Assembly (NCBI GenBank): GCA_037044905.1 | Contig: JBAOKB010000019.1 | Location: forward strand, 33,408-97,407 | Length of the DNA: 64,000 nucleotides | Direction: 5' to 3' | Source of the DNA: Hortaea werneckii | Taxonomy: Eukaryota; Ascomycota; Dothideomycetes; Mycosphaerellales; Teratosphaeriaceae | In this document: one piece after another, positions 22,714 through 34,333 of the stretch | How the letters are laid out: each line of letters starts with the position of its first letter | How positions within the stretch are numbered: the first letter of the stretch is position 1 | Translations under genes and position numbers: made by a program | The notes under the pieces: generated by a model | What the model saw: only the letters and a program-made list of their open reading frames with translations | Told to the model about the DNA's origin: nothing | Databases searched by the model: none

Positions 22714-23228
22714 CGTGTTGTATCGGTATGCTTTCGTTCGCCTGAGTCGGACTGATGCGGCCTGTCTCTAGTGATGACCGCCGTGGATATTCAGAAGAGA
22801 ACTACTCAAATGAATGGTAGTCCTGTTGGCGGGGGTGAATGGTTCACTGTGCGTGTGTGTAGAGGTCTTACGTAGCCGGTAAGTTAGTAGCAGCAACTTG
22901 GCTGTATGTCCGTGATTGGTGATGCTGCGCATCATCGGCATCCCGAGCGTGCCAAGCGCCGATGAAGTAGCCTGAGGCAAAAACACACGTGCCTGCCCAG
23001 GTGCCCAGGTGGGCACTTCGAGACTTCAGATCCAGGGTTGCAGGGCTGCTGGCGGGGCCCGGACGGCGGGACGGGAGGGGCGGTTGGAGTCCCGTTTCGC
23101 GCCATTCAACTCCACCGCGACAGCTGGCGCGATCAAGTGCACTTCAGGTCGATGTAGGAAGGAACATTTCCATTGACATTCCCTACACATTCAAATACCT
23201 CCCACCTTGTTGCAAGAGCTACGGCACA
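22714..23228. other. Divergent promoter between SAR1 and DPM2
   Basis: A 515-base head-to-head spacer feeds two ER-related genes. No open frame of interest and no clear TATA box are visible. Confidence 0.45.
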
Positions 23229-23647
23229 ATGGGCGTCAACAAAGCTGTAAGTCACAGGACCATGCTGCATACAGAGACGACAAGGGCTAACTTCACACAA
23301 GCTCGATCGCGTCGTCGGCCTCGCCATGCTAGTCCTCGCCAGCACCGTCTTCCTCTACTACACCATCTGGACGCTCCTCCTCGTACGTGAAACATCCACA
23401 TACCCCATCAAGCACCATGTCACAACAGCATCCTAACTCCCATTTCTCCTCACAGCCCTTCGTCGACTCCAACCACCCAATCCAAACCCTCTTCCCGCCG
23501 CGCGTCTGGGCGATCCGCATCCCCGTGATCCTGCTCCTCCTCGGCGGCGCCGTAGTAGGCAGCTTCCTTAGCGTGGTCATGATTAGGAGTAACCGGAAGA
23601 AAGCCATGAAGGCGCGACAGAAGGCCGAGGCTGCTAAGTCGAAGTAG
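23229..23647 (+). CDS. DPM2: Dolichol-phosphate mannosyltransferase regulatory subunit DPM2
   Basis: Three exons (23229-23246, 23302-23382, 23456-23647) encode 96 residues. The first exon holds only six codons (MGVNKA). Two membrane helices are clear: LDRVVGLAMLVLASTVFLYY with the following TIWTLLL, and WAIRIPVILLLLGGAVVGSF with VVMIRS, joined by a loop beginning PFVDSNHPIQTLFPP that is typical of DPM2. The tail is Lys-rich, ending AAKSK. DPM2 stabilises the ER dolichol-phosphate-mannose synthase that supplies mannose for N-glycans, O-mannosylation and GPI anchors. Intron donors are GTAAGT and GTACGT. Confidence 0.93.
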
Positions 23648-23950
23648 AATGGCTAACCCCCTGCCCGCGAAAGCGGGAATATGGGAAAGATAAATGGGTA
23701 AGAATACAACGGACGGGAGAGAATTTAGCGAAGGCGTTTAGGGAGTCGTTGTTGAGGGTGTGTTGTCGATATTCATATCAGCTGTGAAGCACACTTTTGT
23801 ACATGATCACTGCGAGAAAGGTTGAAAATGTCATATCTTCCAGATTTACATATGTATTTCATCATGGCATCGTGACCGTAGCTCGCGCCCTTGAGAACGA
23901 GCATCACATTGGTAGCCACCCGTCGCTATGCATACCGCCATGAAGTCACC
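23648..23950. other. Convergent spacer
   Basis: A 3'-to-3' spacer between DPM2 and the WD40 gene; nothing else is seen. Confidence 0.4.
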
Positions 23951-26900
23951 CTACTGCAGAGCACAAGTATCATCGCTGAGAATAACCCGCCTCGGTCCCT
24001 CCTCACCCTCATCACCCTCATCGGCCTCTTGTCCCGGCACTTCGCCGGTCGCAGCCCGGTGAGCACGAATCCGAGCCGCTATCTGAGCCAGCATACCTCG
24101 CTGAAATGAAAGAAGAAAACGACGAGTCAGCCTCATAGTTACCACCTGAATTTTATTCGAAAGCAAAACCGGCATTCCCCATGCCGCCGAAGAGGAGACG
24201 TAAGAGCTGTGTAGGCGGGACCTGATGGGAGAAGAAGAAAATGCGAGGCGCGTCTCGTCAGCCTGGGTTCCATTCTCCCATCCTCGAACCAGGGCCTTCT
24301 CGTTCGTGCGCCTCGTACGGTAGGGAAGTGTAGTGCTGTTACTCCTGCCTTTTCTACAGAGCCCCTCCCTCCCTCCCAACCAGCAGCCTCAGAAGAGATT
24401 GCAAATTACTCACCGTGATGAACGCGTCGCTGTTCCCGCCCTCGCGGTCCCGGTCATTGCTGCTGGTAATCTGATGCGCATTCTGCATCCGCTTCCGGCT
24501 CTGCAGGCCCGAAGGAGCAACGAAGTCTTCTTCTTCTTCTTCTGGCAGGGTCGTATCGTGGACGGCGGTCTCCAATGGTAGCAGGCCAGGCGGCTCGGAA
24601 CCGTCGTGTGGTCTATCCGCCGTATCGCCTTCGCCGCCAGATTGGCGCTGTGAACGACGAGGGACCCGACGGCCGATGCGTGCGGGATAGGCGAGGGAGG
24701 AGAATTGGCTAGGGTCGTGTGCGGAGATGCCATCGCCGAGTCTGGCCTTTGCACGCGCTCTGGCGTCGGGACTGAAGATTTTGATGGTGTGATCGATGCC
24801 GCTGACTGCCATCATGGTCTCGTATGGATGTCCTTGTACGACGTTGACAACTTCGCCGTCGCCTTCCAGGATATTGACAAGCTTGCCCGTGTGCGTTTCC
24901 CAAACGAATAGATTCCCGTCATCACTCCCGCTGACGACGTACTCATCGTTTAAGCCGAAGTAGTTGACGTCTTTGACTGTGCGGACATTGCAATGCCCTC
25001 TATACCGTTGAGTGTAGGGCACGCATGGGACGTCTGCTTCCACCTTCTCCTTCCGTCGACGACGTTCAAAGGCGGATCTGAACATGAAGCGTGGGAAGCC
25101 GAGGTTCGGCACACCATCTTCTTCGTCGTTGGCTTCAGATTCGTCGTCCGTGGAGGAATCCTCTGACTCATCCTCTTCTTCATCATCGTTCTCGTCATCA
25201 TTCTCTTCGTCGTCATCACTGTCTTCAGCCTCTCCCAAATCAAGATCAACCATCTCTTCAGTTTCGGTATTGCTGGCGGTTTCACCAGTCTGAGATCTCG
25301 TCACACCCTGCACCAGCCGCTCAGGTGCCATTGACTCCGAATTCTCCGATGCCATGTCCACATCGCCATCTGAACTGCTTGCATTACCTCCCCTTTGCTC
25401 ACGGATAGCTTCCGCGACATCCTCAGCCGTAGCCCCATCGACATCCTCCCCGTCCGCACCAGTAACTTCGACGCTTTCCACTGCCCTCTCATCCTCTCCA
25501 GCAACGTCACCTCCGATCCCCTCCAGCGCAGCCTCTGCTTCTTCGGCCGTCCTAACAACCCTCCCGAGCCCACCAAACGCCCGATCGACATACACAAAGT
25601 TGACGCCGTGTGCTGCATTCAGAAGCAAACCCCGCCCGACTTTCCTACCCCAGAAGCCCTGCGCTGTAGCGCGATCTTGTGCTTGAAACCTCCCTTCGCC
25701 CTCAGCGAGTACTACAGCCGATGACAGGTCCTCAAAGGGTATCTTCAAGGCCTGTGCAAATGCGAGCACAGCCGCTTTCTCAGTCGGGAACAGCTGTCTT
25801 TCCTCATCCGTTAAGAAACGGTTCGCCTCCACATTAACAATGTGCTCATCGCTCGCCAGACGGAGTAAATACGGGATCAAATACTCGTCTATAGCTTCCG
25901 TTGACGCTTCGGCTTCGGGGATGGGTAGTCGCTTGGCTGCCTTGACAGTTGGCAGCATTTCTGCCGGGCGCGTGAAACCCTCGATCAGGTTGCCGACGCC
26001 GGACTCTAGCCAGAGAAGGATTGCCTTCAGAAAGTCGTACCCGAACACTTCCTTCCTATCCGGTTCTAGGTCGTTCGAACGGGCTTGGACTGTGGTAAAG
26101 TGCGCGAGCAACGGGCTTGGATCCGAGCCGCCAGTGCGAAGCTTGCCGCCTAGCACGCGCGCAAGAGTGCCAGAAGCTTGCACAAATCGTCGAGAGCTTT
26201 CACGATTCCGTCGGAGCGTTTGCTGGTAGATGACGTCTTCGGGTTCTGGGTCGACGGGATATCGCCACTCACGCATCACTTCGTCCATGTCGGACATGAT
26301 AGATGCGCACTGCCCTAGCGCCAAAGTCCATCTCCCTACGGGGGAAGTCGACGCCACTTCTGCATCGGTGCCGAAGAGGGCTGACCGTATCCTGACAGTC
26401 GTCTTGGCGATGTCTCTTGCTCGCCGCTGTTTGTCGTTGAGACCAGCTGCTGCTACACGTCTATGCTCTCCAGACAGAGGTATGTCCTCGCTCTGGCCAT
26501 TCTGATATCGGACCCTCAGTGCTGCGCTTTCACCATCGCCGCTCCCAGTCCGAGGCCTGCTAGATCCTCTTTCTGTGCCTTCACGACCGAGCGAGACATC
26601 AGAAGCGGCTGCTGCTTTACGCTTACGCTTTCCTGCTCTGCCGACTTTGGTTGCCTTGTCCTTGCTTTCTTGGACACTGCTTTCGCGTGCTGTGGCCATT
26701 TCGTCAGCGTCTGGACTCCGTACGAGGTCGAATGAGTAAATGTGATCCCCGGACCAGCTGACAACCATCTCGTTCGGCCTTGCATCGGAGATCTTGCACG
26801 CAGTGATGTGCCCGTTCTCTGAACGCTTCATCCGCTGCTGTCCCTTTGGAGCAAACTTTCGTACGCACTGGGTTGCTTGGTTCATTGCGGCCTCGTCAGC

Positions 26901-27776
26901 ATCAGAGCTTGTCGTGGTGGATGGCGAGAGCTTCCCAGCCTCTCGCATACGATCTCGTCCAGTCATTCGTCGGTCGTGAAGGAATGCATGAAGATGGGCA
27001 CCGCCGAGTGCAATGTAGTGTGGTTGGGATGGTGAGCAGGAGATGGTGTTGAGGTCCAGGTTGTATCGTTTATAGGATATGAGTGGCGGGGGTACTCCAC
27101 TATCGCCTATCATCCCGCCATACCTTCCATGCCGAGGCAAAGGATACGCACTACTTGGCTGCCTCAAGTCCCATTGCCTCACCTCGCCATCCTCGCTGCA
27201 AGTCAGAAACAGGAAGGGACTGCTTTCGGTGACTATCCTTTTTACCCTGTCCCCATGGCTTCTGTACACTCTGCAGTCAGTGTCTCCATCACTTAAGTAT
27301 CTCACACCATTGTAGATGGTATTCCTTCCTCTCCTTCTTCCTTCTGACGCAACACTACTCGCTGTACTCGCCTCCCTCGCCGCACCGGCATATTCCAAAT
27401 CGAAGATACGCACTTCGCCATCTCCCGCTGCTGTGATAACTGTGCGGTCATTGTGATGTGGCATGAACTTGACACTGAAGATATTCTGGGTATGGCCGGT
27501 TGCGACCGTTGTGCTCAGGTTGAACTGCTCGGTCGTGTCGTGAGGCTGGTAGGAGTGGATGTTCAGATGTTGGTCATCGGATCCGGAGGCAAGTAAGTTG
27601 CCGGATTTGCTCCATGACAAGGCATTGACACAGCCAGAGTGGCCGTCGAGTTCGTTGACAATGTCGAGGTCAGCGATCAGTGGGCGACAGCCGTAGAGCG
27701 TTCGGTGAGAATAGGCGCGAACAGCCGGGGATGTCAGTTGGCGTTGAAGAAGTCTGGCTTGCAAGTCATCTCTCAT
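23951..27776 (-). CDS. DCAF6/DCAF8 (Iqw1)-like WD40 protein
   Basis: Main exon 24414-27776 plus a short last exon 23951-24100, separated by a 313-nt intron (GTGAGT donor, TTTCAG acceptor), give 1170 residues. N-terminal WD40 repeats occupy about residues 35-260, including DLDIVNELDGHSGCVNALSW, GSDDQHLNIHSY, GHTQNIFSVKFMP and HGDRVKRIVTE. A long helical and acidic middle follows (EDSDDDEENDDENDDEEEDE region), then further WD40 repeats near 930-1040 with RYRGHCNVRTVKDVNYFG, VVSGSDDGNLFVWE and IDHTIKIFSP. This split-propeller layout is that of DDB1-CUL4 associated factors of the DCAF6/8 type and yeast Iqw1. The last exon (GMLAQIAARIRAHR) resembles the conserved tail of that group. The expected role is substrate receptor for a CUL4 ubiquitin ligase. 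Confidence 0.85.
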
Positions 27777-29046
27777 TTTGGCGGTGTTGTCTGTCTACCC
27801 CAGACAGCCAGTGGTGGCGTTGGATGGGTTGAATGATTGATCCGTTGATCGACGGTTGCAAGTGAAGGTGAACCGAAGCACGCGTCTGCTTAGGCAGGAA
27901 TTGATCAAGATTCAATCAGGCTCCCGATACATGGTTTGAAGGGTCGTCCACCAGCCGATGAGCATAAGGCGGCACGAGGATGTAGGAGTGTGCGGTCAGA
28001 AAGCTCCAGTCGTGCTGTCGCCTGGAGACTGGAGTTAAGACGTCGGAGCTATGTCATGCTTGAGCTCGCGCGGAACTTGTTCGGCGCTGATAACAACGTT
28101 CCGGCGGACCGAGCCTCTTTATCAAGCAGAACTACCTGGAAGGTTTAACGGTTGTCACTTCACTCGCTCTACTCTACTGGCAACACTGATTCGAATGGTA
28201 TCTTGTGCATGTGCAACTCGCTTTCAAGTAGCCAAGTAGCAATACAGCACTCACGAGAATGCCATAACCGGAAGAAAATAATAATATCAATAATGATTAC
28301 AAAGCCAACCAGGAGACATGCCTCAATTGCTCCCATTGCTAGGATCGACCTCGCCTGCCAACATCAGACAGGGTTCCCATTTGAGCGAGCGTGATGAATA
28401 CCGACATCTGCGCTCAATGCCGTTCAAACGATGACTTACTAGAGCACGATAACCGATCAGACGAAGCATCTGGCGGCGTCAGTGATCTTGCTATTGCGCA
28501 TGCCTGTGATCGTGTGTTCGCCAATCTAGATGGGGTATTTAAAGTTCATGGGACTCTGAAATTACCTAATTAAAGCATCATCTAATCATGGGAGTATCAG
28601 ATAGAATGGCGGCGTCTTGTTATAAGCATACATCTTCTCGTAGGGCGACACTGGATCACAGGATGCCATAAAACATTTGCTCTGCTCCAGTGATTGGATA
28701 GCGGGGTAAAATGGAAGAGCGCCCGATATCGTCCGCGGATTCATTTAGTGGTCACTGTCCATGTCTACAGCCCTGCCGCTACCCTTGGAACGATTTTAAT
28801 AACGACTAGCCCAAGACACCTGAGACCATCGGCTTTGTTGTCCAAAAACGTTTTCGTCGTCAGAAACCCAAGCTGTTGGTTGCGGCACCGATGCTTTCAG
28901 CGAAGTCACCTTCTTTGTCTATCCTATACAACATTTGCCTATATCCTCTTCCAGTAACATAGGCCATCAAATCCACCCTAAGGCCTTTCACTGTACACTA
29001 ATACACATCTACCCAGCGACGCAAACGAAGAACGCCCCCCTACAAG
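27777..29046. other. Intergenic, no gene seen
   Basis: A 1.27-kb gap upstream of both flanking divergent genes. Open frames are short and compositionally AT-richer than coding regions. I see no RNA gene or repeat. Confidence 0.45.
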
Positions 29047-29433
29047 ATGCAACTCCTCGCCTACCTGACCCTGGGCCTCCTAGCCGCAACCTCCTCAGCA
29101 GCCCTAACGCCCAAACAACGCTGCCAGCAAAAGTGCAACGCGACCTGCTCCGGCGTCTGCGTCGCCATCCAACGCTTCTGCTCCAAGAAAGACCTGACGG
29201 CCAATAGCCCCTACAGCATGCGCGGCGCCTGGAGCGAGCGCAACGGCAAGGGCATCGGCACCCATGTCTTCGTCGCGCCGAAGAACCACTGTCCTTACGG
29301 CAGCGACTGGATCCCGCAGAAGTACTGCCTAAGTCAGTTCTATGAGGTCTGCGCTAAGGGCGACAAGTATGGACATGGGGTTGGCAGCTATGGGAGGAAT
29401 GATTGTCAGGAGTTTAATTCGGCGAATATTTAG
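29047..29433 (+). CDS. Small secreted cysteine-rich protein (effector-like)
   Basis: Single exon, 128 residues. The first 18 residues form a signal peptide (MQLLAYLTLGLLAATSSA), leaving a mature protein of about 110 residues with nine cysteines. The cysteines are clustered: CQQKCNATCSGVC spaced 3-3-3, then RFC, NHC, KYC, EVC and NDC. No transmembrane helix, GPI signal or known domain is visible. Size, secretion signal and high Cys content fit apoplastic effectors or defensin/hydrophobin-like secreted proteins, but the spacing is not that of hydrophobins or CFEM domains. An odd cysteine number suggests a free thiol or a dimer. Function unknown. Confidence 0.8.
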   Translation: MQLLAYLTLGLLAATSSAALTPKQRCQQKCNATCSGVCVAIQRFCSKKDLTANSPYSMRGAWSERNGKGIGTHVFVAPKNHCPYGSDWIPQKYCLSQFYEVCAKGDKYGHGVGSYGRNDCQEFNSANI

Positions 29434-30139
29434 GTGATTGAAGGCTTTGTCCGATTCCGCAGGGAAAGGGAAATTTCGTGGATAGGGTATGAAAAATGTT
29501 ATGTGCGTGTTGATGCCATGCTTACACCCCTTTCGTAATGCAGAAAGCCGACCGCATTGGAACGGGGTTTGAACCGTTTCCGTTGGATTTACTCCTCGTT
29601 TCAGGCTGTCAAATGCGTATTCACGGGTGTCTTTTTGACTAGCCAGCTTCACTTCACCGCTTTCTCCTCCATTGTTGGTAATTGATGCTAGTTATTGCGA
29701 GCTCGTTTGCGCGAACCGGAAGCTGCACACTGCGCAAGCTATGCTTCTGCTGAGGCAGTCCGTCCTGGAATGTACGTGTGGCCAGCAACTGAGACCTTAG
29801 TTACGAGGTGCATAGCAGTGGTATAAGACCAAGTGGCGAGACGCTTGGAGTGCCGAAAGGCACAGAGCAGCCTCCGAACCAAGGCTATTCCATATCCCAC
29901 TGTAGGGATATCTAACCTCAAAAGGTACGGCCAAGTCGAAATAGCAGTGAAATCGAGTGGTAATTGAAGCCAAGCTGTCCCAATGAGTGAAGCTCTCGAT
30001 CGAATACGCTTGGCCCTCTTGCTCCTGTATTTGCGGTATGAAGAGTAGACCCCATTGACTTGGTTGTCTTGTAGACATGGAACTGTGTAGCACATTAGAG
30101 ATACAGCCAAATCCAGAAATGATATGACGTATAAGCGGT
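29434..30139. other. Convergent spacer, no gene seen
   Basis: This stretch lies between the 3' ends of the secreted protein gene and the YwbE-domain gene. Two overlapping minus-strand frames of 120-134 codons lack any recognisable content. Confidence 0.4.
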
Positions 30140-30772
30140 TCAAGTAATGTGTTGCTCAACGTGATGGCTTACTGCCACCTCGTCGCCCTCAAAGTGGTCG
30201 CAAAAGGGACATTTCACGTTGGCGGTAGCAAACCCGCCCGTGTCGGCACTCGCGGCATTCTCGTCCTCATTCTCGCCTTCGCTCGGACTATCGGGAAAGA
30301 AAGCACCCAAGCTTCTCGGAGGTGGACCCTCAGGAAATTCATCCTCATCGAGCCGGACGTCCCTCTCCATTCTGATGACCCTACTCGGCGCCTGCGGTGG
30401 GCCTTCTCGACGTACTTGCATTGGTGCAGAGCCGCCAGTGGAAGGCGCGTCGGCATTGACCATTCGCTGCACCCGTCCAACTCTCCCATCTTGCAATCGC
30501 ACTTTGATACCTCTCGGATGATTGCCTCGTGTTAGTAGCTCTCCGACTTTCCCTTGCACCTCGCGCCCAGTTGGCTGATCAGCCTTGAGCACAATCGACA
30601 CGGATGCACCAGGCACAACTTGCCTTATGGTAGGCACGTTTGGATCGTAGTCTGGTTTGGGCCGTCGTGGCGGGCCTGCAGGACCATTTCCTCTGCCTCG
30701 TCCACCACCGCCTCTGCCACCCTCACGACCACCTCTGTCAGATCTCGGCTGGCGATTGCGTGGTCTGTTCAT
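30140..30772 (-). CDS. YwbE-domain (DUF2196) protein with C-terminal zinc finger
   Basis: Single exon, 210 residues. Residues 1-40 are an Arg/Gly-rich (RGG-like) segment. Residues about 48-105 match the YwbE/DUF2196 domain: VPGASVSIVLKADQPTGREVQGKV, LLTRGNHPRGIKVRLQDGRVGRV. This small domain is known from bacteria and fungi and has no firmly assigned function. An acidic linker follows, and the last 25 residues read CPFCDHFEGDEVAVSHHVEQH, a C-x2-C-x12-H-x3-H-type zinc finger. The RGG tract, YwbE fold and finger together suggest nucleic-acid or ubiquitin binding, which is inference. It is divergent from CWC22 with a 250-base spacer, so a shared promoter is likely. Confidence 0.82.
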   Translation of the reverse strand: MNRPRNRQPRSDRGGREGGRGGGGRGRGNGPAGPPRRPKPDYDPNVPTIRQVVPGASVSIVLKADQPTGREVQGKVGELLTRGNHPRGIKVRLQDGRVGRVQRMVNADAPSTGGSAPMQVRREGPPQAPSRVIRMERDVRLDEDEFPEGPPPRSLGAFFPDSPSEGENEDENAASADTGGFATANVKCPFCDHFEGDEVAVSHHVEQHIT

Positions 30773-31021
30773 GATATAGACCGCAGTGGTGAATGTTAAG
30801 AAAAGCGACGCGAAAATGCATGTACCAAACGCGCGAGCACGTGGCGGGCTGCACTCATGACTCGTGTGATGATCCGTGCGACAAAGCTTGCCTGGAATTG
30901 CGAGTTTCTAGCTTGTATCGTAGCAACCTCCAGCTCACCTCCTTCCGATTCCACATCCCGGCTCTTCGCTCTCTGGCTCATATCAGCACTTGAGGCGTCG
31001 TCGCGTGACTGGGGCCGAATA

Positions 31022-33826
31022 ATGGCGACCGCCATGCAGTCCGAAGCGCGTCTGCCAACCCCCGAGGCTGGTGACAGCAGGCCCGAAGAGAACCACAGCT
31101 CCCGCAAGCGATCACCGAGTTCGCGCTCGCCTTCACCACGCCGCGACGCCCCGCCCCTTCGTCGGCGCCGGTCGGCCTCGTATTCGCGATCACCACCGCG
31201 CCGAAATGCTCCTTTGCCGCGAGACACTGACCGCGAACGAGCGCGCGAGCGCGCCCGCCAGCTGGAGCTGCGACAGCGAGAGGACGAGGCCGAGGCCAGT
31301 AAGCCGCTGTCGGCGGAGGAGAAACAGGCAGCGGCTAAGGCGGAGTATGACAAGTTGCTCAACATGCGCTCGGGCGGCACCTACATTCCGCCCGCCCGAC
31401 TGAAAGCGCTGCAGTCGCAGATCACGGACAAGTCGAGCAAAGAATATCAGCGGATGGCGTGGGAGTCGCTGAAGAAGAGTATTAACGGGTTGATCAATAA
31501 GGTCAATGTCAGCAATATCAAGGACATTGTCCCCGAGCTATTCAACGAGAACCTGGTGCGTGGTAGAGGCTTGTTTTGCAGGAGTATCATGAAGGCTCAA
31601 GCAGCATCATTACCTTTCACGCCCGTGCTGGCTGCCATGGCTGCCGTTGTCAACACAAAACTGCCTCAAGTTGGAGAGCTGCTGGTCAACAGGTTGATCA
31701 TCCAGTTCAGGAAGGCGTTCAAGAGAAATGACAAGGCTGTCTGCTTGAGTAGCACGACTTTTATTGCGCACTTGATCAACCAGCAGGTGGCACACGAAAT
31801 GCTGGCCGCCCAGATGTTGCTGTTGCTTCTTCACAAGCCGACGGACGACAGTGTGGAGATTGCTGTCGGCCTGATGAAGGAAGTGGGACAGCATATTGAG
31901 GAGATGAACAGCCAAATCGCACTGGCTGTATATGACCAATTCCGAAGCATTCTTCACGAAGCCGATATTGACAAGAGAACACAATACATGATCGAGGTTC
32001 TCTTTCAGATTCGCAAGGACAAGTATAAGGATCATCAGGCCATGAGAGAAGAGCTGGATCTCGTAGAGGAAGAGGACCAGATTACTCATCGCCCTGGCCT
32101 AGATGACCAACTGCAAACGGAAGATGGCCTCAACATCTTCAAATACGATTCAGACTTCGAAGCTAATGAGGAAGCGTACAAGAACCTGAAAGCGGAGATT
32201 CTGGGCGAGGTTTCGGGAAGTGAAGACGAGGATGAAGACGCTTCCGACGAGGATAGCGAGGAAGAAGAGGACGAGGCGGAGAAGGCCGTGGAGATCAAAG
32301 ATCAAACGAATACTGACCTTGTGAACCTGCGGCGGTCTATTTACCTTACAATCATGTCTTCGGGCGGTTTCGAAGAGGCTACTCACAAGCTGATGCGTAT
32401 CAACTTACCCACCGGCAAAGAAGAGGAACTGCCTTCCATGATCATTGAGTGTTGCTCCCAGGAACGGACGTACAACAAATTTTTCGGCTTGATTGGCGAA
32501 CGCTTCTGCAAGCTCAATCGCCTGTGGCGCTCGCTTTTCGAGGAAATGTTCGCCAAATACTACGACACGATTCATCGATACGAGACCAACCGACTTCGCA
32601 TCATCGCGCAATTCTTTGGTCATCTTCTGTCTTCCGATGCCATCAACTGGGAGGTGCTCCGTGCTGTCAACCTCAACGAGGATGATACCACATCGTCCTC
32701 TCGTATCTTCATCAAGATCCTGATCGAGGAACTTGCTATGGGCGTTGGCATGAAGGATCTTACTGCTCGCTTGCGTGCCGATCAACTCCAACCTGCCCTT
32801 GCCGGCATGTTCCCTACCGACAACCCGAAGAACACGCGTTTCAGCATCAACTTCTTCACGGCTATTGGTATGGGTGTGCTGACCGAGGGTATGCGTGAAT
32901 GGTTGAAGAATGCACCAAAGCCTGCTCCACCGCCTGTTGCTGCTCGCAGCCCGACGCCCAGCAGCCGCGGCCGAAGTGAGAGCGTATCCAGTTATAGCAG
33001 CTACAGCAGTTACTCGAGCCGGTCACGATCTGATTCTAGAAGCTTATCCAGGAGCCGGTCCAGGACACCTCCCAGACGCAACGCGAGAAACGCGAGCTAC
33101 AGTCGCTCTCGATCGCCTCCTCGTAGAGGCAGGGCCAGGAGCGCGAGCTACGATAGCCGCTCGCCGCCTCCCAAGCGGAAGGGTCGCAGTCCATCATACG
33201 ACTCCAGATCGCGTTCACGATCCCGCTCGCCACAACGGAGACGAACAAGAAGTGCCAGCTACAGCGACCGATCAGTGTCACGATCTCGGTCTAGATCTCC
33301 GCCGCTGAGGAAGAGGAGATATTCATCCTCTCTTTCTCGTTCCCCATCACGCGAACGCGGTGCAAAAGGCAAGGGCAGAAGAGCCGATTCCTACTCCCGA
33401 TCACCCTCACGTAGACGAGGCCGCTCGCCCACAAGATCAGCGTCACCACCACGCCGTAACGGTGCAGGAAAGGGAAAGCGAGCAAGAAGTTACAGCAGCG
33501 ATTACTCCTCGCGGTCGCGGTCACCATCGCGCTCTCGATCGCCTCCAAGACGTCGGAAGGCGTCCGATGCTCGCTCCCCCGCACCCCGCAAAGGCAACGC
33601 CGGCCCAGCGCACAAACGCAGACGGAACACCAGCTCGCCTGAAGCTTCTCGTAGCCCGCCGCCGAAAAAGAAAGGTGGACCGGGCCCGAAGACTAATGGT
33701 GAGGGACCAGCGCCTAAACCTAAGGAGAAGGATCCTGAGGAGGACTTGAGCCATATCCATCCTAGCAGGAGGGGTTTGATGGGTGGAGGGGGTGGCGGAA
33801 GAGCGAGGGCTTCGGATTTTATGTAG
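31022..33826 (+). CDS. CWC22: Pre-mRNA-splicing factor CWC22
   Basis: Single exon, 934 residues from MATAMQSEARLPTPE; the frame stays open upstream but the first ATG after the divergent promoter fits better. Order of parts: an N-terminal Arg/Ser segment (1-90), a MIF4G domain at about 130-320 with DIVPELFNENLVRGRGLFCR and FRKAFKRNDKAVCLSSTTF, an acidic linker (about 440-480), an MA3 domain at about 490-600 with LRRSIYLTIMSSGGFEEATH, and a long RS-rich tail from about 640. CWC22 is a spliceosome component that recruits the DEAD-box protein eIF4A3 (in organisms with an exon junction complex) and is needed before the first transesterification. The RS tail is longer than in yeast, as is common in filamentous fungi. 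Confidence 0.95.
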   Translation: MATAMQSEARLPTPEAGDSRPEENHSSRKRSPSSRSPSPRRDAPPLRRRRSASYSRSPPRRNAPLPRDTDRERARERARQLELRQREDEAEASKPLSAEEKQAAAKAEYDKLLNMRSGGTYIPPARLKALQSQITDKSSKEYQRMAWESLKKSINGLINKVNVSNIKDIVPELFNENLVRGRGLFCRSIMKAQAASLPFTPVLAAMAAVVNTKLPQVGELLVNRLIIQFRKAFKRNDKAVCLSSTTFIAHLINQQVAHEMLAAQMLLLLLHKPTDDSVEIAVGLMKEVGQHIEEMNSQIALAVYDQFRSILHEADIDKRTQYMIEVLFQIRKDKYKDHQAMREELDLVEEEDQITHRPGLDDQLQTEDGLNIFKYDSDFEANEEAYKNLKAEILGEVSGSEDEDEDASDEDSEEEEDEAEKAVEIKDQTNTDLVNLRRSIYLTIMSSGGFEEATHKLMRINLPTGKEEELPSMIIECCSQERTYNKFFGLIGERFCKLNRLWRSLFEEMFAKYYDTIHRYETNRLRIIAQFFGHLLSSDAINWEVLRAVNLNEDDTTSSSRIFIKILIEELAMGVGMKDLTARLRADQLQPALAGMFPTDNPKNTRFSINFFTAIGMGVLTEGMREWLKNAPKPAPPPVAARSPTPSSRGRSESVSSYSSYSSYSSRSRSDSRSLSRSRSRTPPRRNARNASYSRSRSPPRRGRARSASYDSRSPPPKRKGRSPSYDSRSRSRSRSPQRRRTRSASYSDRSVSRSRSRSPPLRKRRYSSSLSRSPSRERGAKGKGRRADSYSRSPSRRRGRSPTRSASPPRRNGAGKGKRARSYSSDYSSRSRSPSRSRSPPRRRKASDARSPAPRKGNAGPAHKRRRNTSSPEASRSPPPKKKGGPGPKTNGEGPAPKPKEKDPEEDLSHIHPSRRGLMGGGGGGRARASDFM

Positions 33827-34333
33827 AATGGGTGGGCTGTTTTGGGATTCTGTAGTGATAGGCAGATCAGGTCTAAAAGATTGACAAAGTTGCTACATCC
33901 TATTGGACGGTCTGTTTGTAAAAAGAAGATATTGAGAACTTCTTTGAGTATTGTTGCAGTTTCGACTTTCATCTTTGTTAGGTGTATCCCGAGAATCATC
34001 TCAACAGAACGCAATATTGGTTCTGGTGTGAGGAGTAGGGAAGAGGATGTCATTCTACCAGGAGGTAGTATATGTATTTAGTATGCACAAGTGAACCGGG
34101 TCAACCAATGTCCCTGGAGGCTAGCGGATTGCTAAGTTTCGGGCCGGACGAGGAGCGCGTTCAACTCGGCATCCCGGCGATCAACCATCCCACCAGCCCA
34201 CTTCCGACGTCAGGGACTTCATGTGCTCCAGCTCTTGGACTTGATGTTTTCAAGATCTTTGCTTTGTTTCTTGCGAACGAGTTCATTGCGACAACATCAT
34301 CCTCGTTCTGTTGGACGACCTAACATTTTCGTC
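33827..34333. other. Tandem spacer, no gene seen
   Basis: CWC22 3' region and PHO13 promoter. No gene is seen. Confidence 0.4.
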
